From Aulostomus chinensis (Eukaryota; Chordata; Actinopteri; Syngnathiformes; Aulostomidae): 64,000 bases of DNA. Position numbers and translations under genes: made by a program. Shown here one piece after another: positions 22,728-36,500 of the stretch. The stretch spans positions 8,091,099 to 8,155,098 of the forward strand of contig JBBMOA010000004.1 of the NCBI GenBank assembly GCA_037954235.1. Direction: 5' to 3'. A model generated the notes under the pieces. It had not been told where the DNA came from and ran no database searches. It saw nothing but the letters and a program-made list of their open reading frames with translations. Position 1 is the first letter of the stretch. Each line of letters begins with the position of its first letter.

Positions 22728-25700
22728 TCAGTCTGTGCAGCGGCGAAAGAAATGGAAGTGGTAGTCTGTGAACAGCACCCCTGCATAGTGGTGATCAGTG
22801 TTGCAGTCTGCTTGTCCCTGGAAAGACAAAACAGGTTAATACGACACAACAAAGGTGTTATGTGGAACATTCTAAGAGACTAATTGAATTGTAAAAAAAA
22901 TCAAATTATTGGAGGTTTAAGATAACAGTGAGAATTACAATGTTTTACAATGAAGAACAGCATTCAAAACATATTCTTACAGCCACGGCGGAGCGAAAGT
23001 GATAGGAGCAGTGATGAAGACGAGCCACGTGGAGAGGCCACTCGTGTTCTCCCTGCACTCACACAAGACACACAGTTGATACTTCTTGGTGGACTGGAGG
23101 TCGAACTGAAGTCTTCAATGCAGAAAACCAGCACAAGCTGATATTTTATTGGTTTTAAGACCGACATTGAATGATTCACAACCTAAAGATTTTAAAAGGC
23201 CCACTTGTAGAGAAAGTCTCTTGTTAGCTTTCATCCCCAGAAACAGATGAGAAGACAGAGCCCCTCCTCTAGGGAGGTGAGACCCAGGCTAGTTAGCTTA
23301 GCACCATGAATGGTAGTGGGTGGGAAGTGTTCGGGGAAGTTAAATGTTAAAGCACATACATGAAGACATGATGTGTACCATTTCACAAGTATTCAGTTTT
23401 CAGTATCCTGTAATTGAATGGTTATTTCTCTCTTTTTAAACATTTGGATTCAAATATTAACACAATTTTTGAACGGTGATGATCAATTAATCCTGCTTGT
23501 GTGCGTCAGTTTCACAGTTAAAGGTTTTACTTCTTTTTCATGTATACAAATAAAACCAGGAACATTAAAAGTACAATAGGAAAAGCACAACATGTGTGTG
23601 AGATTAGCATTAGCATAATTTTGATGGTAATGTCCTCAAGTGAGTGACAAACGCAAAACATACATGAAACGAAGAAACATATGTAGATATAAACTACTTT
23701 TCAGGTTAATTTTGAAATGAATAAATATCAACAGAAATTTTTTTAGCAACTGAAGGGTCGCTGGTTCGATCCCCACTTCTTCCCCCAGTGACCATGTCCA
23801 AGTGTCCTTGAGCAAGATACTGAACCCCTAACTGCTCCTGATGGCCCTGTGATGAACTGGTGACCCGTCCAGGGTGAACCCCGCCTCTCACCCAATGACA
23901 GCTGGGATAGGCTCCACCCCCCACAACCCTTAATGGATAAAAGGTATAGAAAATGGATGGATGGATGATGATAAGAAATAATGAATAGGCACAATAAGAC
24001 AGATATTTATCTTTCTATCTTTGAATACTTCTTCATTTTCATCATACCCTACGCATTTATTCCGCTGTTAAGGCTTTTATTTTTTCCTTTTATTTAGCGA
24101 CTTCAATTACGTATTCATATTGTGTGTGTTTACATATATATATATTTTTTTTTTAATCGACTGAATCATATTTTTTGAAATAATATATAGGCTCAAAATG
24201 GTGACTACTTAAGCATAAGTTATAACATAAAATTGGTTGTTTGAACATATAAATATTTTTGAATAGCCTAATATTAATTAATTTATGACTCAAAAATGTG
24301 ATTCATGAAATCAGATATTGTATTAACAAAACATCACATTTTAAAACAAGATTTAATAACATTCCTTTATGATGCTTGTACAAGTCTATAATGTTGAAGT
24401 AACAATTGAAAACAAGTTTAACAAGTAAGTCTATTTTAACAATGTCCTTTTAATTATTATTTCAACATGAGACAGTGTGAGCAAAATTGAGCAACAATTT
24501 GTAATGAAATAAGATGATGCTGTCATCAGGTAAGAAACTGGTTTTTGAGGCAGCAGCTTTTCATGTTTGTTCACTTGTTTGTATCGTGGAAATAATTACC
24601 TGAGTGTTGGACGGGTACCTGCCGAGCACATCGCTGTTTCTGTCCAGCAGAGCAGAACAAGTCCTCGGCTCATCAAAACTACAAAGATGGATGACTAGCA
24701 GCTCTGTTGAACTTAAAGAAACAAAACACTATTTTGTCATCTAGGCTCTCATTGTTAGCGGTAAAGAGGTCAGAGGTCATTGCTGGTGGTCTTACTTCAT
24801 GAGGAGAGTGACTCTCATGTTGATTGGGACAAACTGGCTGATAGGCACTCTGTAGAAGAACCTGCTGGGTCTGAAGGGAGTCAGTATGAGTTAGTTATAC
24901 CAGGTTGTAGTCACTGCCTGAAACTGGACATCTAAAAGTACACATTGACACATTAGTCTGAATGAAAACTTATTTGAAAGTTGGACCAGCATAGTTAGAC
25001 TATACAGCTGGAGATGGAATCACACTAGCATAGTGCTCACACATTCCATGGGACCATAGTATTTCACCCAGGAGTCCAGTACAGAGAGGGAGGAAAACCT
25101 CACAGCTGGTAAAACTACAGTGAAAGCTAGCAAGCTTTATTCTGTGTTAAGTGGTTGTCCATTTTCTTCATGAGTCTTTCAGACTGATATTCCACATGAA
25201 CCCTGCTGCCACCTAGGAATCTGGAGGTGGACCTACTTCTGTCAGGAAGTTAATTCTTCACTGTTCATGTTCATACTGGGACAATGATAGTACTAGGGAT
25301 GTTTTTAGTCCAACAGGAAGTGATCATGTGAGGAATGAGGAGTGTTCTTGTCCAACAGGAAGTGATCATGTCAGGAGTGAGGAGTGTTCTTTTCCAACAG
25401 GAAGTGATCATGTCAGGAATGAGGAATGTTCTTGTCCAACAGGAAGTGATCATATCAGGAATGCGGAATGTTCTTGTCCAACAGGAAGTGATCATGTCAG
25501 GGATGAGGAATGTTCTTGTCCAACAGGAAGTGATCATGTCAGGAATGAGGAATGTTCTTGTCCAACAGGAAGTGATCATGTCAGGAGGGAGGAGTGTTCT
25601 TGTCCAACAGGAAGTGATCATGTCAGGAGTGAGGAGTGTTCTTTTCCAACAGGAAGTGATCATGTCAGGAATGCGGAATGTTCTTGTCCAACAGGAAGTG

Positions 25701-27567
25701 ATCATGTCAGGAGTGAGGAGTGTTCTTGTCCAACAGGAAGTGATCATGTCAGGAATGAGGAGTGTTCTTGTCCAACAGGAAGTGATCATGTCAGGAGTGA
25801 GGAGTGTTCTTGTCCAACAGGAAGTGATCATGTCAGGAATGAGGAGTGTTCTTGTCCAACAGGAAGTGATCATATCAGGAATGCGGAATGTTCTTGTCCA
25901 ACAGGAAGTGATCATGTCAGGGATGAGGAATGTTCTTGTCCAACAGGAAGTGGTCATGTCAGGAATGAGGAGTGTTCTTGTCCAACAGGAAGTGATCATA
26001 TCAGGAATGCGGAATGTTCTTGTCCAACAGGAAGTGATCATGTCAGGGATGAGGAATGTTCTTGTCCAACAGGAAGTGATCATGTCAGGAATGCGGAATG
26101 TTCTTGTCCAACAGGAAGTGATCATGTCAGGAATGCGGAATGTTCTTGTCCAACAGGAAGTGATCATGTCAGGAATGAGGAATGTTCTTGTCCAACAGGA
26201 AGTGATCATGTCAGGAATGCGGAATGTTCTTGTCCAACAGGAAGTGATCATGTAAGGGATGAGGAATGTTTGAGGATGGGAAAAGGGATTTGGGGGTTTT
26301 TGCCTTTTTTACTTACCCACACTCGTCTCTGAGACAGTACTTGCTGTCAATCACCTGCTGGTTCTCTTTGATCATAAAAGAGTGAATGGTGGTGTTTGTC
26401 CCTGATAGAGAAAAAGAGAGAAAAAATAATCATTGAAGAATTATTTTTTTTTAGTTTTAACTTTCCCTTCTCATTTTCAAATTCTTTCTTTTATATAAAT
26501 ATTGATCTTGAATTGGTTGTTTTTAATTTACTCCTGCTTGAGCAACAACAGGAGGTTATATAAATGAATAGTAATATCTTGTTGTATTCCCCCTCCAACT
26601 AATCATGAGGTCCTCTTTCAATTGAAAACATTGTCTCAAATTTTAACATTTCTGACAGCTGTTAACATGACCTCAAGCATCTCACCATCGCCTGAATATA
26701 AGCACCACATAACTACACTCACAGTCTTTAGCACTCCTCAGCTTGTCATATATGGTGTCTTCATTTGTCTCTGAAAGAAAAACAATCATTGAAATTAGCA
26801 TCATATGACTCTGTAAGAAAACATTGCTTTGTATACATATGTGTTCCAGAATCACACCAAATATGTGGAAAATAAGCTTGTTGTGCATTGTGTTTTGAGC
26901 CAGATAAGCAGAGAGGGAGAGAGACCCTTCTCTTCTCTCCAGACCACCGCAGGATGGCCGACTGCTAGTTAGCTTAGCTGTCCTGAATGCTAGCAGTGTG
27001 TGTGTCTGCTCTCTGTAAACACGATGGACACTAAATGTATGTATTCTTTAATAGTCTTTAATACTACCTGTTTCTTCTTCTGCTGCAGCTGACTGACTGG
27101 AAGTAATGTTGGTTCTGTTGCTGCCACCTGCTAATGAAGGGCAGCAATATACCCGATCGCAATAGAGTAGGTCACAGAAATCCACGTCTGGGGGCCAGGG
27201 GCCCAGTGGGCTGGTTGGGGGGACTGAAATAACAGAAGTGAGATAAATGAGCCATCAAAATATTTTATCATGTGAATGTGTTCAAGATCCCAATGTTTTT
27301 TCCTCTTGCTTCACCTTCAGGTTGTATTGTCTGTGGGTAATGCTCATCTAGTTCTATTTTTATGATTAGCATCATTGCTAGTGATGAACACCTCTCCTGT
27401 CTGAATCAATGAATCAATAAATCACCATCTCATTTTTTAAAATCTCCAATTATCCATTAAGACAGAGGTTTTATGGAATTGATTTAAAACTTTATAAATA
27501 AATATTGAATCATATGAATATAAACCCACCAGTGCTGCTCCAGGCTGTCGTCTGAAGAGGAACCATG
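22728..27567 (-). CDS. myrfl: myrfl exons 17-24: lumenal C-terminal domain
   Basis: The lumenal part has N-glycosylation sequons (NRT, NIT in exon 18), Cys pairs (DFCDLLYCD, CC) and the conserved C-terminal region: FYRVPISQFVPINMRVTLLM in exon 21, LHHCSYHFR in exon 23 and DYHFHFFRRCTD-stop in exon 24, closely like the MYRF end. The intron between exons 20 and 21 holds the 42-bp minisatellite. Confidence 0.9.
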
Positions 27568-30500
27568 CTGTCATTACTAACAGACAAAACAATAATCAGC
27601 ACAAACAATCTCACACAGAATAACACGCTAACAGGTGATTGGATGATGGAAGCTTCCAGAGAGAAGCAACAGTGCTGTAGCTCAATTGTCATGATGGCTG
27701 ATGCCCAGAAGACCACTCTTAACTTGGATTCACACCAAATGAAGCTCCTTTTTTTCAAATTAAAAAATGTACATCTGTTTCTGTTGGGTCACAGCAATTA
27801 TGCCAAATAAAGTGATGTGAAAAATCCATCATGCAAAATTCAAAAGGCAAATGAGCAGCAAACATGTCATTCACCCCACAGGTAAAATAAACCTGCATAT
27901 GGGCTCAGCGGTTGTAATTTTCCACTGAGGGATAGAAGCTGGTTATCATCAGGTGGTTCATACTGTAGATGTTATTTGATGGTTGGTACGGTAGGTATTG
28001 TTTGGTGTTTGTTAGGTTGTTGTTAGGTGATGCTAGACTGGTATTTGATGGTTTCTGGGTGTAATTTGGTGGTTGCTATGGATAACATAAAGCAGTTTAC
28101 CTGATGCCTGGAAAGACCTCAAGGGCTTCCTCCTTCAGAGTCAATAGGTACAGGGCTGTGATGGAGATGACGCTACACACACAAAAAAGACATTTATATT
28201 TCTAGTGTTACCACTGTGTGGAAAACCAGGAAGTGACATCATTACTCACCAGAAGGCCATGGTGGACAACAGGGTGAAGATGCTGGCCTGGAAGACCTTG
28301 TGCTGCAGGCAGTGGCTGTACTTCAGACTCCAGCCTTCCCTCTGGGCTGTCTCACCCCTACTTGCATGGGGACTCTGGGCTATTGACATGCCGCTGTGTT
28401 TCCTGAGTTTCCTTTAAACAAAAGAAATGATGCAGCAGAATTTTTTTATATTCTCTTCATGAAATTTTAAAAGAGGTGAGAAATCTTTAATTCAGACGGT
28501 TAAAGAATACAAATGTGTTGCTGATGCAGCTCGTCACTGATAAAACTACAACCAAAGAAGGAGAAAATGATGGAGAAAAGAATGCATGATGAATGAATGG
28601 ATGGATGCGTGGATGAGTAATGAAGACAGGATGAATGTATGGATGTATGATAGATGGATGGATGGATGAATGGATGAGTGATGAAGACAGGATGAATGTA
28701 TGGATGCATGATAGATGGATGGATGGATGAATGGATGAGTGATGAAGACAGGATGAATATATGGATGTATGATAGATGGATGGATGGATGAGTGGATGGA
28801 TAGATGCATAGATGGATGGATGGATGAATGGATGGATAGATGCATGGATGGATGGATGGATGATGGATGGATGGATGGATAGATGCATAGATGGATGGAT
28901 GTATGTATGTATGTATGGATGGATGGATAGATGCATAGATGGATGGATGGATGGATGGATGGATGGATAGATGCATCAATGGATGGATGATGGATGGATA
29001 GATGCATCAATGGATGGATGGATGGATGGATGGATGGATGGATGGATGGATGGATAGATGGATGGATGGATGGATGGATAGATGCATAGATGGATGGATG
29101 GATGGATGGATGGATGGATAGATGCATCAATGGATGGATGGATGGATGGATGCATAGATGGATGGATGGATGGATAGATGCATCAATGGATGGATGGATG
29201 GATGGATGCATCAATGGATGGATGGATGGATGGATGGATGGATGGATGGATAGATGCATAGATGGATGGATGGATGGATGGATGGATGGATGGATAGATG
29301 CATCAATGGATGGATGGATGGATGGATGGATGGATGCATAGATGGATGGATGGATGGATGGATGCATAGATGGATGGATGGATGGATAGAAGCATCAATG
29401 GATGGATGGATGGATGGATGGTACCCGGTGGAGCGTAAACTGCCTGTAAGGCTCTTCAGCTTTGCTAGCCGGCGGTTCCAGACCTCCAGCTCTTTGATTC
29501 GACTCTCCAGATTGTCAGTAAGTTTGGACAGCTGCTGCACTGCTCCAACATTCTCCATAAAGATCTGCTCCTGGATGAGGAAGATCAGGAAAAGGAGGAG
29601 CAACACATGAGAAAATGTTAACCCTTCACAAAAGAGCAAACCTGTGCTCACCATTACAATTGATAGTGGCAATTTAAACATTTTAGAAAGATTAAAAGTG
29701 AAAGCAAATGTAACTCTTAATCATCATCATAAATCCTAAGCAGACTTAGTGATAATAATTATTTTTAAAAAAAACAAATAAATAAATTAGATACAATGAA
29801 GTTGATGGAGGAGGGAGGATGTACCTTGTCCACCATGAGGAAGTTAGAAATCTTTTCTCCATCAGAGCAGGTCACATCTCCAACCTCCATCACTGCTGAC
29901 GGCAGCAGCTCCTTCACTTCTTGTGCTAATATACCTGAAATATCAGATGGTCATGTTATTATTTACCACAATCATACAGTCCAGTACCACTTGATACTTG
30001 ACATCAGTACGAGCATCGGTCATAACCTACGGATGCGAGCCGCTCTTGTGTTGTCATGAGGATCAACACGCTCTTCTTCACTGCTCACCTCACCAGCACA
30101 ACCAGAGCCATTGCTTTCTCTGATTGGCCAGTCACATTCTGATGCATCTGATTCTACAACTTCCTGCTGTGGCTCATTGCAAAGCAATAATGTATATGTT
30201 TTGTACTCCAAAAGGAAGTGATTATGTCAGGGAGATTCAGATTCAGATTCAGATTCAGATGACTTTATTTACGGTACAATTAAAGAACGGTACAACTGAG
30301 CAGCATGACATTAAAAAACAATAGAAAAAAGAAAAAAAAACAGGGACATGACAGTGGGAATAAATAAGAGAATAAAAATAAGATTAAAGATAAAAATACA
30401 ATTAAAGCGTTGTTAGGGCCTGAGCCCCCGCGCGGCCTATGGCCGCGTCCTTGACACCGGCCCCAATCCAACGGTGTAATCGGCAAATCCCTAGGCCTTG

Positions 30501-33500
30501 TAGTTGAGGAGATACGAGCCTCAGTGCGCTGCACAGTGTGAGTGCAGAGCTGAGAGCCGGCCCTTTAAGAGCCCCTCCCTTCTCTGCTCGCTCTCTGCCA
30601 TCTCTGTCAGAGTGGAGAGCAGAGGAGGATTTGGCAGTTTTACTGACAAACACAGTCATAACTCTGCATATGTTGGTCAAAAGTGTAATGTAAAGACATC
30701 AGTTCGTAGAGTTTTTTCTCAGCAATTCAATGGTGTGTTTTCTGAAGGTGTGAGTCTTTTAGTTTAGAAGCTACAAGTGTTTGTTTGAGAGTATGTACAT
30801 GAGGGCAGAGAAGCTCCAATTGTGGTTTCCATGACTACAGTAAACAAATCTCTGCCATCTCTGTCAGAGCTGAGAGCAGAGCTGAGAGCAGAGCTGCCAG
30901 CTGGCCCTTTAAGAACCCCTCCCCCGCTGCACTTTCTTTGATCTGTGCTAGAGTGGAGAGAGTGGAGGATGAAGAGAAATGTAGTGTGTAAAAGCTGAAT
31001 AACTCGGCCTACGTTGGTGGAAAGTAACACAAAATACCATATTTTTGTAGGGATTTTTGTCAGGAATACAGTGCTATGGTTTTAAAAGCTGTGCGATGTA
31101 TGGTATAGACGTGAGAAGCATTTGTTTGAGAGTATGTACCATGAGAGGACACGGCCTCCCCATTGACTTCCATTGTAAGCGTGAAACGTGTCTCCCCCAC
31201 TTTGAGGGCTTATAAAATCCAAACCGAGCGCGTAGTATATTAACCTTTAAAGATTTTTGAAGAGCACAGTTGGGAGAGTAATGTGTGAAAGTTTGGAAGC
31301 CCTGGCATTTACGGTTTAGGAGGAGATAGATTTTGTTCGGGGAGTAAAAAAAGTCCTGATTTTGACAGTTTTGTCCAATTTGTGGACATTCTGTTAGAGA
31401 TAGGTGAGGGGTCAGAGTGTAAGAATTGTTCGTCTTGATGAGACGAGTCCAACGGTGTTGGTCCCATGTTTGTGGGAGTTTTGTGTGAGGAGTTATAGCG
31501 CTCTAAATTTAAAAAAAATTATCTTTTTTTTTGTGTGGCTCCCTAGGTGGCGCTATAGACTTTTGTGGCGTTTTTGTTTTTGATTAGTGAATGTTGAGAC
31601 ATACCGAACGATTGTGCCGAATTTCAGCGAATTTCATGCATGTTCAGGGGGTCAAATTAGATTATGCGCGTTATGCGCATTATGGGCATAACGCGCACTC
31701 ATTGAGAGCAAGAACAGTATAATACCAGGTTTTGAATGGGTGTGTATGTGAAAACTGGCTCCGGGCCGTCTGGCCCAGTTGCCTCATGGGTGTTGGGGGG
31801 GCCTGGGACACTGTTTAGTGTGGGTTTTTAGTGTTTTTAGTGCTGCTAATGTGTTGCTCTGCCGAGCAAACATAATAGGGTCTTCGCCACAAGTACCTTC
31901 TGGCTCAGGCCCTAATAAGCAGTGTAACAGTGAAGAAAGGATATTGAGTAGTCCGGGGAGAGTATGTAGGTGTGTGTGTGTAGGTGTGTGTGTGTAGGGT
32001 GTTGGTGTGGGGAAGGTGTTAGCAGCTGGAGTTAAAGAGAAGAATGGTTTTGGGATAAAGGTGGCTTTCCTCCTCTCAGTTCTGCAGGCCACACAGCGGA
32101 GGCGTCGCCCAGAGGGGAGCCATTCAAATGCAGAGTGGAGTATGTGTGAGGGGTCTTTGATGATCTTGGCTGCCTGTCACAGGACCTGTTGGCTGTAAAC
32201 GTGTGAAAGAGTTCTGACAGGCAGGCCGATGATTTTGGAGCACACTGATGCAGTGCGCTGCAGTCTGTTCCGGTTCTGGAGGCTGAGGGAGTGGAACCAG
32301 CAGGTTATGGAGGATGTGATGATGCTTTCCACAAAGGCGTAGTAGAAAGTCATCATTATGGGCGCGCTGACTCCAAAGGAATTGAGTTTCCTGAGGAGGA
32401 ACAGTCGTTGGTGACACCTCCTGAGAATCTCCTCTGTGTTGGCAGAAAAGTTCAGGAGGTTGTCAAAGATTGTGCCCAGGTATTTGTACTATTTGTAGGG
32501 AGGAGGTATGTATGTAATCCAACAGTCAGCCACATCCACCTGTCTGGTGTTTACTGGTGGATCTGATTTAGAACTGAACCTCCAACATCCACCAGTCTGG
32601 TGTTTACAGGTGGATCTGATGTAGAACTGAACCTCCAACATCCATGGGTCTGGTGTTTACTGGTGAATCTGATGTAGAACTGAACCTCCAGCGTCCACTG
32701 GTCTGGTGTTCACTGGTGGATCTGACGTAGAACTGAACCTCAACCATTCCCCGGTCTGGTGTTTACTGGTAGATCTGGCGTAGAACTGTACAGCCACCAT
32801 CCACCAGTCTGGTGTTTACAGGTGGATCTGATGTAGAACTGAACCTCCAACATCCACCAGTCTGGTGTTTACTGGTGGATCTGATGTAGAACAGAACCTC
32901 CAACGTCCACCAGTCTGGTGTTTACTGGTGGATCTGATGTAGACCTGAACCTCCAACATCCACCGGTCTGGTGTTTACTGGTTGATCTGATACAGAACTG
33001 AACCTCCAACACCCACCAGTCTTTTGTTTGCTGGAAGATCTGATGTAGAACTGAACCTCCACCATCCACCGGCCTTGTGTTTACTGGTTGATCTGACATA
33101 GAACTGAACGTCCACCATCCAACGGTCTGGTGTTTACAGGTGGATCTGATTTAGAACTGAACCTCCAACATCCACTGGTCTTGTGTTTACAGGTGGATCT
33201 GATGTAGGACTGAATCTCCACCATCCACCGGTCTGGTGTTTACAGGTGGATCTGATGTAGAACTGAACCTCCAACATCCACCGGTCTGGTGTTTACAGGT
33301 GGATCTGATGTAGAACTGAACCTCCAACATCCACCTGTCTGGTGTTTACAGGTGGATCTGATGTAGAATTGAACCTCCGGCATCCACCTGTCTGGTGTTT
33401 ACTGGTGGATCTGATGTAGAACTGAACCTCCACCACCCATCAGTCTGGGGTTTACTGGTGGATCTGATGTAGAACTGAACCTCCAGCATCCACCAGCCGG

Positions 33501-36500
33501 GTGTTTACTGGTGGATCTGATGTAGAACTGAACCTCCAGCATCCACGGGTCTGGTGTTTACTGGTGGATCTGATGTAGAACTGAACCTCCAGCATCCACT
33601 GGTCTGGTGTTTACTGGTGGATCTGATGTAGACCTGAACCCCCAACATCCACAGGTATGGTGTTTGCTGGAGGATCTGATGTAGAACTGAACCTCCACCA
33701 TCCACTGGTCTGGTGTTTACTGGTGGATCTGATGTAGAACTCAACCTCCAGCTTCCACGGGTCTGGTGTTTACTGGTGGATCTGATGTAGAACTGAACCT
33801 CAACCATTCCCCGGTCTGGTGTTTACTGGTAGATCTGGCGTAGAACTGTACTTCCACCATCCACCGGTCTGGTGTTTACAGGTGGATCTGATTTAGAACT
33901 GAACCTCCAACACCCACCAGTCTTTTGTTTGCTGGAAGATCTGATGTAGAACTGAACCTCCACCATCCACCGGCCTTGTGTTTACTGGTTGATCTGACAT
34001 AGAACTGAACGTCCACCATCCAACGGTCTGGTGTTTACAGGTGGATCTGATTTAGAACTGAACCTCCAACATCCACTGGTCTTGTGTTTACAGGTGGATC
34101 TGATGTAGGACTGAATCTCCACCATCCACCGGTCTGGTGTTTACAGGTGGATCTGATGTAGAACTGAACCTCCAACATCCACCGGTCTGGTGTTTACAGG
34201 TGGATCTGATGTAGAACTGAACCTCCAACATCCACCTGTCTGGTGTTTACAGGTGGATCTGATGTAGAATTGAACCTCCGGCATCCACCTGTCTGGTGTT
34301 TACTGGTGGATCTGATGTAGAACTGAACCTCCACCACCCATCAGTCTGGGGTTTACTGGTGGATCTGATGTAGAACTGAACCTCCAGCATCCACCAGCCG
34401 GGTGTTTACTGGTGGATCTGATGTAGAACTGAACCTCCAGCATCCACGGGTCTGGTGTTTACTGGTGGATCTGATGTAGAACTGAACCTCCAGCATCCAC
34501 TGGTCTGGTGTTTACTGGTGGATCTGATGTAGACCTGAACCCCCAACATCCACAGGTATGGTGTTTGCTGGAGGATCTGATGTAGAACTGAACCTCCACC
34601 ATCCACTGGTCTGGTGTTTACTGGTGGATCTGATGTAGAACTCAACCTCCAGCTTCCACGGGTCTGGTGTTTACTGGTGGATCTGATGTAGAACTGAACC
34701 TCAACCATTCCCCGGTCTGGTGTTTACTGGTAGATCTGGCGTAGAACTGTACTTCCACCATCCACCGGTCTGGTGTTTACAGGTGGATCTGATTTAGAAC
34801 TGAACCTCCAACGTCCACCAGTCTGGTGTTTACTGGTGGATCTGATGTGGACCTGAACCTCCAACATCCAACTGTCTGGTGTTTACTGGTGGATCTGATG
34901 TAGAACTGAACCTCAAACATCCACCAGTCTGGTTTTTACTGGTGGATCTGATGTAGACCTGAACCCCCAACATCCACAGGTATGGTGTTTGCTGGAGGAT
35001 CTGATGTAGAACTGAACCTCCACCATCCACGGGTCTGGTGTTTACTGGTGGATCTGACGTAGAACTGAACCTCCACCATCCACCGGTCTGGTGTTTACTG
35101 GTGGATCTGGCGTAGAACTGAACCTCCCCCATCCACCGGTCTGGTGTTTACAGGTGGATCTGATGTAGAACTGAACCTCCAGCATCCACCAGTCTGGTGT
35201 TTACTGGTGGATCTGATGTAGAACTGAACCTCCAACATCCACCAGTCTGGTGTTTACTGGTGGATCTGATGTAGAACTGAACCTCCAGCATCCACGGGTC
35301 TGGTGTTTACTGGTGGATCTGATGTAGAACTGAACCTCCAGCATCCACTGGTCTGGTGTTTACTGGTGGATCTGATGTAGAACTGAACCTCCTGCATCCA
35401 TTGGTCTGGTGTTTACAGGTGGACCTGATGTAGAACTGAACCTCCAACATCCACCGGTCTGGTGTTTACAGGTGGATCTGATGTAGAACTGAACCTCCGA
35501 CATCCACCGGTCTGGTGTTTACAGGTGGATCTGATGTAGAACTGAACCTCCGACATCCACCTGTCTGGTGTTTACTGGTGGATCTGATGTAGAACTGAAC
35601 CTCCAGCATCCACTGGTCTGGTGTTTACTGGTGGATCTGATGTAGACCTGAACCCCCAACATCCACAGGTATGGTGTTTGCTGGAGGATCTGATGTAGAA
35701 CTGAACCTCCACCATCCACTGGTCTGGTGTTTACTGGTGGATCTGATGTAGAACTCAACCTCCAGCTTCCACGGGTCTGGTGTTTACTGGTGGATCTGAT
35801 GTAGAACTGAACCTCAACCATTCCCCGGTCTGGTGTTTACTGGTAGATCTGGCGTAGAACTGTACTTCCACCATCCACCGGTCTGGTGTTTACAGGTGGA
35901 TCTGATTTAGAACTGAACCTCCAACACCCACCAGTCTTTTGTTTGCTGGAAGATCTGATGTAGAACTGAACCTCCACCATCCACCGGCCTTGTGTTTACT
36001 GGTTGATCTGACATAGAACTGAACGTCCACCATCCAACGGTCTGGTGTTTACAGGTGGATCTGATTTAGAACTGAACCTCCAACATCCACTGGTCTTGTG
36101 TTTACAGGTGGATCTGATGTAGGACTGAATCTCCACCATCCACCGGTCTGGTGTTTACAGGTGGATCTGATGTAGAACTGAACCTCCAACATCCACCGGT
36201 CTGGTGTTTACAGGTGGATCTGATGTAGAACTGAACCTCCAACATCCACCTGTCTGGTGTTTACAGGTGGATCTGATGTAGAATTGAACCTCCGGCATCC
36301 ACCTGTCTGGTGTTTACTGGTGGATCTGATGTAGAACTGAACCTCCACCACCCATCAGTCTGGGGTTTACTGGTGGATCTGATGTAGAACTGAACCTCCA
36401 GCATCCACCAGCCGGGTGTTTAGTGGTGGATCTGATGTAGAACTGAACCTCCAGCATCCACGGGTCTGGTGTTTACTGGTGGATCTGATGTAGAACTGAA

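Noticed and set aside
25328..26332. Open frames of 306-334 codons on both strands
   Set aside because: They follow a 42-bp tandem repeat in a myrfl intron; no splice or start context.
28487..29681. Ile-His-Pro-Ser and Met-Asp-Gly-Trp repeat proteins
   Set aside because: Translations of the GGAT array; only the myrfl exon 29425-29570 at the edge is coding.
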